The notes under the pieces are model-generated. The model saw only the letters and a program-made list of their open reading frames with translations, was not told the DNA's origin and searched no databases. Position numbers and translations under genes: made by a program. From Sodaliphilus pleomorphus (GTDB taxonomy: Bacteria; Bacteroidota; Bacteroidia; Bacteroidales; Muribaculaceae), in contig NZ_CP045696.1 in NCBI RefSeq assembly GCF_009676955.1, positions 744,001-808,000 of the forward strand: a stretch of DNA of 64,000 nt, read 5' to 3'. Position 1 is the first letter of the stretch. Each line of letters starts with the position of its first letter. Below, piece by piece: positions 1-9,582 of the stretch.

Positions 1-1258
1 AGCGCTTGTTGCGCATGCTGTAGTTGAAGCCCGTGCGCACGGTCCAGTACTTGTTGATGTCGGTGCTGATGCGGGCCGATGCATTGTAGCGGCGGAAGTC
101 GTCGTGCTTGGCCGGGCGAATCAGGCCGTTCTGGTCGAGATAGCCCAGGCCTATGCTGTAGCTCGTGCGGCCCGAGCGGCCGTTGACCGAGACGTTGTGG
201 CTCATCGACGGTGTCCACTCGCGTATCATGTAATCGTAGGGATCAAAGATGCGCTTGGAGAAACGGTACTTGTTGTTGTCGAGATACCAATCGCGACCGT
301 ACACAAACGGGTCGTTCTTGCCAATCTTGCCGCCATAGGTGGCCTGCCACTCACGTGCCTTCTCGAGGCTCTCCTCGTTGACAAACCAGAAGGCGCCATA
401 CACCGTGCCACCGGCACGCTTCAAGGCATCGACACGATAGGCAATACCGTCGACACCGGCCATGTCCATCTTCTTGGAGATATTCTCCCAGGCAAAGTTG
501 CCCGAGTAGCTCACGTCGACGTTGTCGGTCTTGGAGCCCTTTTTGGTTGTGATCAGGATCACGCCAAAGGCGGCCTTGGAACCGTAGATCGAGGAGGCAG
601 CTGCGTCCTTGAGCACCGAGATGTTAGCAATGTCCTCGGGGTTTACGATCTGAATAGATGGAATCTCGACGTTGTCGAGCAAGATGAGCGGCTTGGAGCT
701 GCCTGTGTAGGAGGCAACCTGGCCACGTATCTTGATTGTGGGGTCGGAGCCCACCTCGCCATTGGGGATGGTCACGCTCAGGCCTGGGGTGGTACCCTGC
801 AAGCCGCGGCCCACATCGGGGATTTGACGGCCCACCAATGTCTTGTCGACGTCGACCGACGACACAGCGCCCGTCAAGTTGGCCTTCTTCTGCTGGCCGT
901 AGCCCACCACGACCACATCGCCCAGCAGCTGGTTGTCGGGCACAAGTTTCACATTGGTGTCGTCGCCAGGATTCAGAATCAACGGCTTGTAGCCGATGTA
1001 GGAGATCTTGAGCTTACCCTTGCCGGTGGTTCTGAGTGAGAACCGGCCGTTGACATCGGTCATGGTGCCTCGCGTGGTCCCCACTTCGGAGACGCTGGCG
1101 CCAATCACAGGCTCGCCCTTGTCGTCGGTCACAGTACCTGTAACGATACCGGCCGAAGCATGGGACCCTTGTGGCTCGGGAGCAGCAGCATAGGCATAGC
1201 TTCCCATAGCACCACAAGCCAGAAATAGTGCTCCTATAAGAGCAAGTTTTCTTTTCAT
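1..1258 (-). CDS. SusC/RagA-family TonB-linked outer membrane protein, N-terminal part (cut by window edge)
   Basis: Outer-membrane TonB-dependent transporter of the SusC/RagA class, which normally pairs with a SusD lipoprotein to import glycans or peptides. The reading frame starts at an ATG whose complement is at 1256-1258 and runs for 419 codons off the left edge, so the barrel's C-terminus and any SusD partner lie outside. It begins with a signal peptide (KRKLALIGALFLACGAM), then a carboxypeptidase-D-like regulatory domain (about residues 37-115, starting GIVTGTVTDDKGEPVIGASV), then the SusC hallmark VVVGYGQQKKANLTGAVSS and the plug domain (IRGQ, LKDAAASSIYGSKAAFGVI). The substrate cannot be told from this part. 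The family is certain; the function is known only at class level. Confidence 0.95.
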   Translation of the reverse strand, partial: MKRKLALIGALFLACGAMGSYAYAAAPEPQGSHASAGIVTGTVTDDKGEPVIGASVSEVGTTRGTMTDVNGRFSLRTTGKGKLKISYIGYKPLILNPGDDTNVKLVPDNQLLGDVVVVGYGQQKKANLTGAVSSVDVDKTLVGRQIPDVGRGLQGTTPGLSVTIPNGEVGSDPTIKIRGQVASYTGSSKPLILLDNVEIPSIQIVNPEDIANISVLKDAAASSIYGSKAAFGVILITTKKGSKTDNVDVSYSGNFAWENISKKMDMAGVDGIAYRVDALKRAGGTVYGAFWFVNEESLEKAREWQATYGGKIGKNDPFVYGRDWYLDNNKYRFSKRIFDPYDYMIREWTPSMSHNVSVNGRSGRTSYSIGLGYLDQNGLIRPAKHDDFRRYNASARISTDINKYWTVRTGFNYSMRNKR

Positions 1259-1321
1259 AGAGTACTTGGTTTTTGTTTGTTATACATTAAATTATTAATT
1301 AGTGAAAGCTGAAGTTTCATC

Positions 1322-1345
1322 CTGTGATGTAGTTCAACATCACAG
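1322..1345. repeat. 9-bp inverted repeat in the leader of the susC-like gene
   Basis: CTGTGATGT (1322-1330) and ACATCACAG (1337-1345) are exact reverse complements separated by 6 nt. It lies about 65-90 nt upstream of the SusC start codon and downstream of the predicted transcription start. It could be a leader hairpin or a protein-binding dyad; the sequence alone does not decide. Confidence 0.6.
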
Positions 1346-1463
1346 TTTATCCAGAAAACGAAAACCCTAACGTTGCGAGTTGAGACACATGAGAAAGTGT
1401 GCGTGCGTGCTCGGCTCAAGCCTTAAAACATAGTTTTTGCGATCTCTGAAATCAATTCAACTC

Positions 1464-1471
1464 CAAAGTTA
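1464..1471 (-). promoter_or_regulatory. Bacteroidetes -7 box for the susC-like gene
   Basis: The reverse strand reads TAACTTTG, matching TAnnTTTG. No TTTG sits at the ideal -33 spacing; the nearest is 25 nt upstream. If used, it gives a 5' leader of about 200 nt. Confidence 0.5.
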
Positions 1472-1634
1472 ATGATTTTTTCTAAAATAGGTTCATCAAA
1501 CTCAAAAAAATTTAAAAATTCCCTATTTTGCGTATCGCAAGGGGCACATGGGCACACTTGCACATGGCGGGGAGCAACGGGGTGCGTTTTTTACATTGTG
1601 TCACATTATTTAATCAACTTATATCTTCCTGGAT

Positions 1635-1665
1635 TTTGCATTGTGAAGTTAAAATGTTAATTTTG
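1635..1665 (+). promoter_or_regulatory. Sigma-ABfr-type promoter of mdh
   Basis: TTTG at 1635-1638 and TAATTTTG at 1658-1665 with 19 nt between, an exact match to the Bacteroidetes -33/-7 consensus. The predicted leader to the mdh ATG is about 60 nt. Confidence 0.8.
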
Positions 1666-1732
1666 CAATCGTAAAAAAACAGAAGTTGAAGCAACTATTT
1701 TATTATAAAATAAATTTATAAAATTTCTAATC

Positions 1733-2767
1733 ATGGGATATTTAACAAATGACAAGCTTCTTATCGTCGGTGCTGGCGGTATGATTGGTTCCAACATGGT
1801 GCAGAGCGTTTTGATGCTCGGTCTCACTCCTAACGTATGCCTGTACGACATCTATGAGCCCGGTGTTCATGGTGTGTATGACGAGATACAACAATGCGCA
1901 TTCCCCGGCGCCAACGTTACCTACTACGCTCCCGCAGTAGAAGACATGAACAATCCCGAGAAAGTTGCCGAGGCAGCCAAGAAGGCATTTACGGGTGCCA
2001 AATACATCATCTCGTCGGGCGGTGCTCCACGCAAGGCTGGCATGACCCGCGAGGATCTGCTCAAGGGCAACTGCAAGATCGCTGCCGAATTTGGCGACAA
2101 CATCAAGAAATACTGCCCCGACGTTGAGCACGTGGTTGTGATTTTCAACCCGGCCGACGTGACCGCCCTCACGGCCCTCATCCACTCGGGCTTGAAGCCC
2201 AGCCAGCTCACCTCGCTGGCCGCACTCGACTCGACCCGTCTGCAGCAGGCCCTGGCTCACGAGTTTGGCGTGCAGCAAGACAAGGTGACCGGTGCACACA
2301 CCTATGGTGGCCACGGCGAGCAGATGGCCGTGTTTGCCTCGCAGGTGAAGATCGACGGCAAGCCACTGAGCGAGATGGGGCTGAGCGCCGAGCGCTGGGA
2401 AGAGATCAAGCACATGACGGTGCAAGGCGGCAGCAACATCATCAAGCTGCGTGGCCGCAGCTCGTTCCAGAGCCCTGCCTACTGCGCTGTGAAGATGATT
2501 GAGGCTGCCATGGGCGGCGAGAAGTTCACTCTGCCTGCAGGCTGCTATGTGAACCACGACAAGCTGGGCTTCAAGAATGTGATGATGGCTATGCCGTCGA
2601 CCATCGACAAGACGGGCGTTCACTTTGTTGAGCCCACTGGCACCGAGGAAGAGCTCAAGAGCCTCCAGGCTTCTTACGAGCACCTGTGCAAGATGCGTCA
2701 AGAGGTTATCGACCTCAACATCATTCCTCCTGTGGAGAAATGGACCGAGATGAACCCCAACCTCTAA
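1733..2767 (+). CDS. mdh: Malate dehydrogenase
   Basis: Cytoplasmic NAD-dependent enzyme interconverting malate and oxaloacetate; in Bacteroidales it works mainly toward malate in the succinate-forming branch. The 344 residues begin with the Rossmann dinucleotide-binding motif (LLIVGAGGMIGSNM, residues 9-22). They contain the substrate-binding segment VVIFNPADVTA, the DSTRLQQALA segment and the catalytic histidine region TGAHTYGGHGEQM. Length fits the LDH/MDH superfamily form found in Bacteroides. The ATG follows an AT-rich leader behind a consensus promoter, and a strong terminator follows the stop, so it is probably monocistronic. Confidence 0.95.
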   Translation: MGYLTNDKLLIVGAGGMIGSNMVQSVLMLGLTPNVCLYDIYEPGVHGVYDEIQQCAFPGANVTYYAPAVEDMNNPEKVAEAAKKAFTGAKYIISSGGAPRKAGMTREDLLKGNCKIAAEFGDNIKKYCPDVEHVVVIFNPADVTALTALIHSGLKPSQLTSLAALDSTRLQQALAHEFGVQQDKVTGAHTYGGHGEQMAVFASQVKIDGKPLSEMGLSAERWEEIKHMTVQGGSNIIKLRGRSSFQSPAYCAVKMIEAAMGGEKFTLPAGCYVNHDKLGFKNVMMAMPSTIDKTGVHFVEPTGTEEELKSLQASYEHLCKMRQEVIDLNIIPPVEKWTEMNPNL

Positions 2768-2822
2768 ATTGAGACACGACTGCCCCCCACACATCATTTA
2801 GGGGCTGCCGAAAGATACCGAG

Positions 2823-2864
2823 CGGGCTGCTCCATCGCAATTGCGGGAGCAGCCCGTTTTTTTT
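2823..2864 (+). terminator. Intrinsic terminator after mdh
   Basis: Perfect 11-bp stem CGGGCTGCTCC (2823-2833) with GGAGCAGCCCG (2846-2856), followed by eight T residues at 2857-2864. Confidence 0.92.
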
Positions 2865-2913
2865 CTTGTGTGCACCAGCCGAGTGCCCGCGGCAAGCTCA
2901 AGCGTGCAGAAAC

Positions 2914-2956
2914 AAAAAAAAATTTTCCAGCCGCCACGATTGCAGCGGCTGGAAAA
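2914..2956 (-). terminator. Intrinsic terminator of the hut operon
   Basis: Stem TTTTCCAGCCGC (2923-2934) with GCGGCTGGAAAA (2945-2956). On the minus strand it is followed by a run of T (plus-strand A at 2914-2922), just past the hutI stop codon. Confidence 0.85.
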
Positions 2957-2988
2957 AACGTGAATGAGTGGGGGCAATTGTCACGCTA

Positions 2989-4230
2989 TCAACACACGCG
3001 TTTGCCGGCGAGATAGTGGGCCTGCACAATAGGTGTGGTATAGGCATAGGGGATAAAGGCCAGCGATGGAATGGGCTTGGTGACGACAAAATTGGCCACC
3101 TTACCCACGGCAATGCTGCCGTAGTCGCTGCTCAAGCCCATGGCATAGGCACCGTTGAGGGTGGCGGCGTTGAGCGCCTCGGCAGGCTGCAAGCGCATCT
3201 TGACGCAAGCGAGCGACACGGCAAACTTCATGTCGCCCGACGGTGTCGACCCTGGATTGTAGTCGCTGGCAATGGCCACGCCCAGCCCGGCGTCGATCAT
3301 CTTGCGGGCCGGGGCATAGGGCATGTTGAGGAAAAACGATGTGCCAGGCAACACAGTGGGCGATGTGGCGCTGTCGCGCAGCAGCTCGATGTCGGCACCG
3401 GTCATGCTCTCAAGGTGGTCGACCGAGAGGGCATTGTGGCTCACGGCCACCTCTACCCCGCCGCTGGCAGCCAGCTCCTGCCCGTGAATCTTGGCTCTCA
3501 TGCCATAGCGGGCGCCGGCATCGATGATGCGGGCCGTCTCGGCAGGAGTAAAGAAGCCCTCGTCGCAGAACACGTCGACATAGTCGGCCAGGTGCTCGGC
3601 AGCCACTGCCGGTATCATCTCGTCGACCACCAGGTCGACATAGGCCGACTGGCGGCCGGCATAGTCGCGCCCCACAGCATGGGCGCCCAGGAAGGTCGAC
3701 ACCACCTTGAGGGGAGCATCGCGCTTGATGCGCTTCACCACACGCAGCATCTTGAGCTCGTCGGCCGTGTTAAGGCCATAGCCGCTTTTGATCTCGATGC
3801 AGCCAGTGCCCTTGGCCACCACCTCGTCGATGCGCTGCATGGCTTGGGCATAGAGCTCGTCGGCACTCATGTGATGCAACCTGTCGGCACTGTTGAGGAT
3901 GCCGCCGCCGCGGCGGGCAATCTCGGCATAGGACAAGCCGTTGATTTTGTCGACAAACTCCTGCTCGCGGCTGCCGGCATACACCAGGTGGGTGTGAGAG
4001 TCGCAAAACGAGGGCAACACAGTGCCGCGACGGGCATCGACCACCTCGTGAGCGCTCACCGAGAGGTCGCGCTCGAGCCCGAAGTCGGCAATGCGGCCGT
4101 CGTCGACAAGCAAATAGGCATCGTGGATGCAGTCAAACTCGGCCATGTCGGCGCCGCACTTGCGTGCCAGGCCCGGGACACGGGTGATGCCGGCAAGCGT
4201 GGCAATGTTATAGACGAGTAAGCGGCTCAT
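2989..4230 (-). CDS. hutI: Imidazolonepropionase
   Basis: Third step of histidine degradation: hydrolyses 4-imidazolone-5-propionate to N-formimino-L-glutamate in the cytoplasm. The 413 residues belong to the amidohydrolase superfamily. The metal-binding HTH of CDSHTHLVYAGSR is near residue 78, followed by GGGILNSADRLH, KSGYGL, and HGQELA and SVDHLE with further metal and active-site histidines. Length is normal. Its start codon lies inside the end of hutH (23-nt overlap), which points to translational coupling. It is the last gene of the hut operon and is followed by a terminator. Confidence 0.95.
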   Translation of the reverse strand: MSRLLVYNIATLAGITRVPGLARKCGADMAEFDCIHDAYLLVDDGRIADFGLERDLSVSAHEVVDARRGTVLPSFCDSHTHLVYAGSREQEFVDKINGLSYAEIARRGGGILNSADRLHHMSADELYAQAMQRIDEVVAKGTGCIEIKSGYGLNTADELKMLRVVKRIKRDAPLKVVSTFLGAHAVGRDYAGRQSAYVDLVVDEMIPAVAAEHLADYVDVFCDEGFFTPAETARIIDAGARYGMRAKIHGQELAASGGVEVAVSHNALSVDHLESMTGADIELLRDSATSPTVLPGTSFFLNMPYAPARKMIDAGLGVAIASDYNPGSTPSGDMKFAVSLACVKMRLQPAEALNAATLNGAYAMGLSSDYGSIAVGKVANFVVTKPIPSLAFIPYAYTTPIVQAHYLAGKRVC

Positions 4231-5707
4231 GGCGCAAGAACTGTATTGACTTCTCGATGTGTGGATACATGAGCTGGTCGATGTCGATGAAGGGCACTAT
4301 CTTGCGGTAATCGTCGTGAATGCGCATGATGGCCGGCGACGAGCGCAGTGGCTTGCGGAAGTCGAGCGCCTGGGCGGCGTTGAAGAGCTCGATGGCCAGC
4401 ACTCGCTCGGTGTTGTCGACCACTGCACGCAACTTGAGCGCGGCGTTGGCGCCCATACTCACCAGGTCTTCCTGGTCCTGGCACGAGGGGATGTTGTCGA
4501 TCGACGAGGGCATGGCCAGTGTCTTGTTGAGGCTCACCACCGATGCAGCCGTGTATTGCGTGATCATGAAGCCGCTGTTGAGTCCAGGCTTGGCAACCAG
4601 GAAGCTGGGCAGGTCGCGCAACCCCGACACCAGGCGGTAGATGCGGCGCTCGCTGATGTCGGCCAGCTCGCTCATGGCTATCGACAAGAAGTCCATGGGC
4701 AGGGCGATGGGCTCGCCGTGGAAGTTGCCGCCCGAGATGATGAGGTCGTCGTCGGGGCACACGGTGGGATTGTCGGTAGCCGAGTTGATCTCGATGTCGA
4801 TAACCGAACTCACGTAGCGTATCGTGTCTTTCACAGCACCGTGCACCTGCGGCACGCAGCGGAACGAGTAGGGGTCTTGCACGTGGCTCTTGGGGCGGTC
4901 GATGAGCTCGCTGCCCTCGAGCAGCTCGCGCACAGTGCTGGCCGTCTCTATCTGGCCACGGTGAGGACGCACCTGGTGCACAGCGTCGAAGAAGGGGTCG
5001 ATGCGCCCGTCGAAGGCGTCGAGCGACATGGCGGCAATCACGTCGGCCCACTGGCTCAGGCGCTCGGCGTTGATGATGGCCCACACGGCCTGCGCGCTCA
5101 TGTTCTGGGTGCCGTTGAGCAGGGCAAGGCCTTCCTTGCTGGCCAGCTCGATGGGTGCCCAGTTCATCTTCTTGAGCAGCTGCTCGCCGCTCATGACCTT
5201 GCCGTCGACCTCGACCTCGCCCAGGCCCACCAGTGGCAGGCTCATGTGGGCCAGCGGCACCAGGTCGCCCGAGGCGCCGAGCGATCCTTGGGCATAGACC
5301 ACGGGCACGATGTCGGCGTTGTACATGTCGATGAGACGCTGCACGGTGTCGAGCTTGCAGCCCGAGTAGCCGTAGCTGAGCGACTGCACCTTGAGCAGCA
5401 TCATCATCTTCACAATGTCGGCAGGCAGGCGGTCGCCCACGCCGCAGGCATGCGACTTGATGAGGTTGATTTGCAATTGCGACAGCTGGTCCTTGCTTAT
5501 CGACACGTTGCACAGCGATCCAAAGCCGGTGGTTACGCCGTAGATGGGAGTATCCTCGCGCTTGATGCGATCGTCGAGATAGGTGCGGCAGCGCTCTATG
5601 CGGCGACGGGCGTCGTCGCTCAGCTGCAGCTTGTAGTGGTTGTACACGATCTCGCCTATACGCTCGATCGAGAGATGGTCGTTGCTGATATAATGTATAT
5701 GTTCCAT
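4208..5707 (-). CDS. hutH: Histidine ammonia-lyase (histidase)
   Basis: First step of histidine degradation: removes ammonia from L-histidine to give trans-urocanate. The 499 residues contain GSLGASGDLVPLAHM, whose Ala-Ser-Gly triad cyclises into the MIO electrophile of this family. Other family segments are YGVTTGFGSL near the N-terminus, LALLNGTQ, QDPYSFRCVPQVHGA and SGGNFHGEPIA. Length matches bacterial HutH. It sits 80 nt downstream of hutU and overlaps hutI by 23 nt, so it is co-transcribed with them. Confidence 0.97.
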   Translation of the reverse strand: MEHIHYISNDHLSIERIGEIVYNHYKLQLSDDARRRIERCRTYLDDRIKREDTPIYGVTTGFGSLCNVSISKDQLSQLQINLIKSHACGVGDRLPADIVKMMMLLKVQSLSYGYSGCKLDTVQRLIDMYNADIVPVVYAQGSLGASGDLVPLAHMSLPLVGLGEVEVDGKVMSGEQLLKKMNWAPIELASKEGLALLNGTQNMSAQAVWAIINAERLSQWADVIAAMSLDAFDGRIDPFFDAVHQVRPHRGQIETASTVRELLEGSELIDRPKSHVQDPYSFRCVPQVHGAVKDTIRYVSSVIDIEINSATDNPTVCPDDDLIISGGNFHGEPIALPMDFLSIAMSELADISERRIYRLVSGLRDLPSFLVAKPGLNSGFMITQYTAASVVSLNKTLAMPSSIDNIPSCQDQEDLVSMGANAALKLRAVVDNTERVLAIELFNAAQALDFRKPLRSSPAIMRIHDDYRKIVPFIDIDQLMYPHIEKSIQFLRHEPLTRL

Positions 5708-5787
5708 GTGTTTTTAAATAGGAAAATCGGTGTGTGCGGCACAATGACTGCTGCCCAAAGAGCGTGTGCACGCACACACACGACTAA

Positions 5788-7797
5788 TTAAAATTTAAAA
5801 TTATTAATAAGGTCATCATCGACCAGGTTGGGCATGGTGACTGTGAGTTGGGGCGTGCGTTGCATCTCGCGGGTAATGGCGTCGATCGAGCCCTTGTTGC
5901 GAGCCCACGAGCGACGTGCGATGCCATTGTTCACGTCCCAGAAGAGCATCATCTTGATGCGGCTGTCGCACTCAGGAGTGCCATCGATAACCATGCCGAA
6001 GCCGCCGTTCACGACTTCGCCCCAGCCCACGCCGCCGCCATTGTGCAAGCTCACCCACGTGGCACCGCGGAAGGAGTCGCCTATCACGTTCTGCACGGCC
6101 ATGTCGGCACAGAACTGCGACCCGTCGTAGATATTGCTGGTCTCGCGGAAGGGCGAGTCGGTGCCCGACACGTCGTGATGGTCGCGCCCTATGACCACAG
6201 GGGCCGAGATCCTGCCCTCGGCGACAGCCTTGTTGAAGGCCTGTGCAATGCGGGTGCGACCCTCGCAGTCGGCATAGAGGATGCGGGCCTGAGAGCCCAC
6301 CACCAGGTGGTTGCGGCCAGCCTGCTCTATCCAGTGCAGGTTGTCGGCCAGCTGGCCGTGTATGTCGGCAGGGGCATGGCTGAGCATGTCGGTCAGTATT
6401 TGGGCCGCGATGCGGTCGGTCGTCTCCAGGTCGCGCGGGTCGCCCGAGGAGCACACCCAGCGGAAGGGGCCGAAGCCGTAGTCGAAGAACATGGGGCCCA
6501 TGATGTCTTGCACGTATGACGGGTAGCGGAAGTGCTTGTCGTCGAGCATGACGTCGGCACCGGCGCGGCTCGACATGAGCAAGAAGGCGTTGCCATAGTC
6601 AAAGAAATACATGCCACGGGCCGTGAGGCGGTTGATGGCAGCCACCTGGCGGCGCAGCGAGGCAAACACCTGCTCCTTGAAGCGGTCGGGGTCGTCGGCC
6701 ATCATGCGCTTCGACTCCTCGAGCGAGAGCCCCACGGGATAGTAACCGCCGGCATAGGGGTTGTGCAGCGAGGTCTGGTCGCTGCCCAGGTCGACGCGTA
6801 TGTTTTCGTCGGCCAGGCGTTCCCACAGGTCGACGATGTTGCCCACATAGGCCATCGACACCACACGATGCTCGGCCACAGCCTTGCGCACGGCGGGAAT
6901 GAGCTCGTCGAGACTCGTGTGCAGCTCGTCGACCCACCCCTGGTCGTAACGCTTCTGGGCTGCCAGGGGGTTGATTTCGGCCACCACGCTCACCACGCCG
7001 GCAATGTTGCCAGCCTTGGGCTGAGCGCCCGACATGCCGCCCAGTCCCGACGACACAAAGAGAGGGATGCGGTGCTCGGGGTTGTCGCCCATCACCCGGC
7101 GGGCAGCATTGAGCACGGTGATGGTGGTGCCATGCACGATGCCTTGCGGGCCTATATACATGTAGCTGCCAGCCGTCATCTGCCCATACTGGCTCACGCC
7201 CAGGGCGTTGTCGCGCTCCCAGTCGTCGGGCTTGCTGTAGTTGGGTATCACCATGCCGTTGGTCACAACCACACGGGGTGCATTCTTGTGCGAGGGGAAC
7301 AGGCCCAGCGGGTGGCCGCTGTACATCACGAGGGTTTGCTCGTCGGTCATCTCGCTCAGGTATTTCATCACCAGGCGATACTGAGCCCAGTTTTGAAACA
7401 CAGCGCCGTTGCCGCCGTAGGTGATGAGCTCGTGTGGATGCTGCGCCACAGCCGGGTCGAGATTGTTCTGTATCATCATCATGATGGCAGCTGCCTGGCG
7501 TGAGCGGTGGGGATACTCGTCGATGGGACGGGCATACATCTTGTAGCGGGGTCTGAAGCGGTACATGTAGATGCGCCCATAGGTCTTCAACTCATGGGCA
7601 AACTCGGGGAGCAGCGTTGCGTGCATCTCGCGAGGGAAGTAGCGCAGAGCGTTGCGCAGGGCCAGTTTCTTTTCCTCGGCAGTGAGTATGTCCTTGCGCT
7701 TGGGCGCATGATTGATGTCGGGGTCGTAGGGCTGCGGCTCGGGCAGCACCTTGGGGATGCCGGCGCGCACGTCGGCCTGAAATTCTTGTAAGGTCAT
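5788..7797 (-). CDS. hutU: Urocanate hydratase (urocanase)
   Basis: Second step of histidine degradation: adds water to urocanate to form imidazolonepropionate, using tightly bound NAD+. At 669 residues it is of the longer urocanase form rather than the roughly 550-residue enterobacterial one. The cofactor-binding stretch SSGLGGMSGAQPKAGNIAG, the ITYGGNGAVFQNW segment and SLHNGGGVGWGEVVNGGF near the C-terminus identify the family. It lies between ftcD (26 nt upstream) and hutH (80 nt downstream) in one operon. Confidence 0.96.
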   Translation of the reverse strand: MTLQEFQADVRAGIPKVLPEPQPYDPDINHAPKRKDILTAEEKKLALRNALRYFPREMHATLLPEFAHELKTYGRIYMYRFRPRYKMYARPIDEYPHRSRQAAAIMMMIQNNLDPAVAQHPHELITYGGNGAVFQNWAQYRLVMKYLSEMTDEQTLVMYSGHPLGLFPSHKNAPRVVVTNGMVIPNYSKPDDWERDNALGVSQYGQMTAGSYMYIGPQGIVHGTTITVLNAARRVMGDNPEHRIPLFVSSGLGGMSGAQPKAGNIAGVVSVVAEINPLAAQKRYDQGWVDELHTSLDELIPAVRKAVAEHRVVSMAYVGNIVDLWERLADENIRVDLGSDQTSLHNPYAGGYYPVGLSLEESKRMMADDPDRFKEQVFASLRRQVAAINRLTARGMYFFDYGNAFLLMSSRAGADVMLDDKHFRYPSYVQDIMGPMFFDYGFGPFRWVCSSGDPRDLETTDRIAAQILTDMLSHAPADIHGQLADNLHWIEQAGRNHLVVGSQARILYADCEGRTRIAQAFNKAVAEGRISAPVVIGRDHHDVSGTDSPFRETSNIYDGSQFCADMAVQNVIGDSFRGATWVSLHNGGGVGWGEVVNGGFGMVIDGTPECDSRIKMMLFWDVNNGIARRSWARNKGSIDAITREMQRTPQLTVTMPNLVDDDLINNFKF

Positions 7798-7823
7798 GTT
7801 GTCGATATTTTGAAGTTTGGGTT

Positions 7824-9527
7824 TTAAAGTTTGCTGTTCACAAGGCTCAAGATTTCTTGCTCGGCATCATTGGCCTGGGCGATAAGAGCTTCGGCCTGGG
7901 CGATGAGGTCCTGGGCCACTGCGCGGTCGTTGAGCGAGGCTGCGTTGATTTTAACGTTGAGACCGGCACCTATCACAGCCGCACGTGCAGCCAGGGCACC
8001 CACGCCGGCATCGCTCAAGCTGCTCTGCATGCCAGTCTCGACCATGGCCTTGCACACCTCGAAGACGCGCATGGCCTCTTGCATGGTGTGCAGGGGCACC
8101 TGTGCGGCATAGAGCGTGGCAGCCTGTATGGCCTGCGTGCGAGCCTGCTTGTCGGCCTCGGTGGCCTTGGGCAAGCCAAAGGCATCCATGAGCTTGTTGA
8201 ACGAGAGCGTATCCTCGTCGACCAGGTGCAGCAGGTTGGCGGCAATAGCCTGTCCCTTGTCGGCCCAGTCGCTGAACTCCTTCCAGCGGTCGTCCCAGCC
8301 GCGCTTGTGGCTCGACAGGTTGGCCACCATGGCACCCAGGGCGGCACCCAGGGCCCCCATGTAGGCAGCTATCGACCCGCCGCCCGGGGCTGGCGACTCG
8401 CGCGAGGTTTCGAGAGCAAAGTCCTTGACCGTGAGGTCGACGAGCTTGGGGCTCTTGTCCTCGTCCTCAATCATGTACTCTATCACTTTCTCACGAGGGT
8501 TGAAAGGCTTGAGGTCGTCGAGCCCCATCGACTTGATGGCGATAAACACGAGGTCTTCCTCGGGAATGCCGGTGGAGCGGTGCTGCTTCTCAAGGAAGTA
8601 GCGCCCGGCATCTACGAGCGCGCGCTTGGGAATGAGGCCCACAATCTCGGTACCCGTCACACGCACGCCGCGGTTCTGGGCACAGCGGCACACCTCGTCG
8701 AAGGCCACATGCAAGGGAGTTGTGTCGATGTCGGTGATGTTCATCGACACCTGGGCTATCTTGTACTCATCGATGTACCAGCCTATAGCCTTGGTGGCTT
8801 TCAAGGTGCCAGGCTGCATGACGGTGTGGCCCTGGTCATCTTTCACAACCTTGCCTGTGAGCGAGTTGCCCTCGCGCACGGGGCGACCTTTCTCGCGCAC
8901 GTCGAATGCAATGGCATTGGCCCTGCGGGTAGAGGTGGTGTTGAGGTTGAAATTGGTGGCAATCAAGAAATTGCGAGCACCCACCGCAGTGCATCCCGTG
9001 CGTTCCATGTGCTCATCGACGGCTCGGGTGCCAAAGTCGGGCTGGCGGCCCGGGGTGGTGAGCTTCTCGTGCAAAGCCTCATACTCGCCCCTGCGGCACA
9101 CGGCCAGGTTGCGGCGTTCGGGGGTGAAGGCAGCAGCCTCGTAGCAGTAGCACGGTATGAGCAACTCGCTGGCAATGCGCTTGGCCAGGTCACGGGCCAG
9201 TTGTGCACACTCGTCGAGCGTGATGCCAGCCACGGGAATGAGTGGCAACACGTCGGTAGCACCCATACGGGGGTGGGCGCCGTGATGCTGGCGCATGTCA
9301 ATCAGCTCGCCAGCCTTCTTCACTGCCAGGTAGGCTGCCTCGACAACGGCTTGCGGAGGGCCCACAAAGGTGACCACAGTGCGGTTGGTAGCCTCACCGG
9401 GGTCTACATCGAGCAGTTTCACGCCCTCGACCTGGGTGATGACGCCAGTGATTTGATTGATAACGTCCATGTTACGCCCCTCGCTGAAGTTGGGCACGCA
9501 TTCCACGAGTTGTTGCATCTTGTTCAT
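7824..9527 (-). CDS. ftcD: Bifunctional glutamate formimidoyltransferase / formimidotetrahydrofolate cyclodeaminase
   Basis: Transfers the formimino group from formiminoglutamate to tetrahydrofolate, then releases ammonia to give 5,10-methenyl-THF. The 567 residues show two parts. The N-terminal transferase, about residues 1-340, includes LVECVPNFSEGRN, GHRMG-like HHGAHPRMGATD and a metal/substrate-binding core. The C-terminal cyclodeaminase, from about 350, begins LTVKDFALETSRES and contains APGGGSIAAYMGALGAAL. This is the fused layout of the animal enzyme. It is the promoter-proximal gene of the hut operon; a second ATG three codons in is an equally plausible start. Confidence 0.93.
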   Translation of the reverse strand: MNKMQQLVECVPNFSEGRNMDVINQITGVITQVEGVKLLDVDPGEATNRTVVTFVGPPQAVVEAAYLAVKKAGELIDMRQHHGAHPRMGATDVLPLIPVAGITLDECAQLARDLAKRIASELLIPCYCYEAAAFTPERRNLAVCRRGEYEALHEKLTTPGRQPDFGTRAVDEHMERTGCTAVGARNFLIATNFNLNTTSTRRANAIAFDVREKGRPVREGNSLTGKVVKDDQGHTVMQPGTLKATKAIGWYIDEYKIAQVSMNITDIDTTPLHVAFDEVCRCAQNRGVRVTGTEIVGLIPKRALVDAGRYFLEKQHRSTGIPEEDLVFIAIKSMGLDDLKPFNPREKVIEYMIEDEDKSPKLVDLTVKDFALETSRESPAPGGGSIAAYMGALGAALGAMVANLSSHKRGWDDRWKEFSDWADKGQAIAANLLHLVDEDTLSFNKLMDAFGLPKATEADKQARTQAIQAATLYAAQVPLHTMQEAMRVFEVCKAMVETGMQSSLSDAGVGALAARAAVIGAGLNVKINAASLNDRAVAQDLIAQAEALIAQANDAEQEILSLVNSKL

Positions 9528-9582
9528 AGTAATGAAAACGTATTAAAAGGTTTATCAAAAATAGTTGTCTGTGTTTAGATGA

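Larger units (their letters stand above)
1259..1732. other. Divergent intergenic region between susC-like gene and mdh
   Basis: AT-rich 474-bp spacer with no credible gene. It holds a leader of about 200 nt for the minus-strand SusC gene, containing a hairpin at 1322-1345 and a -7 box at 1464-1471, and the plus-strand mdh promoter at 1635-1665. Confidence 0.7.

Noticed and set aside
1742..2797. Long antisense frames over mdh and other genes (also 4259-5791, 7857-9578, 16573-19005, 37591-40203)
   Set aside because: They are GC-skew shadows of well-identified enzymes, rich in His/Val/Gly/Leu with no domain match.
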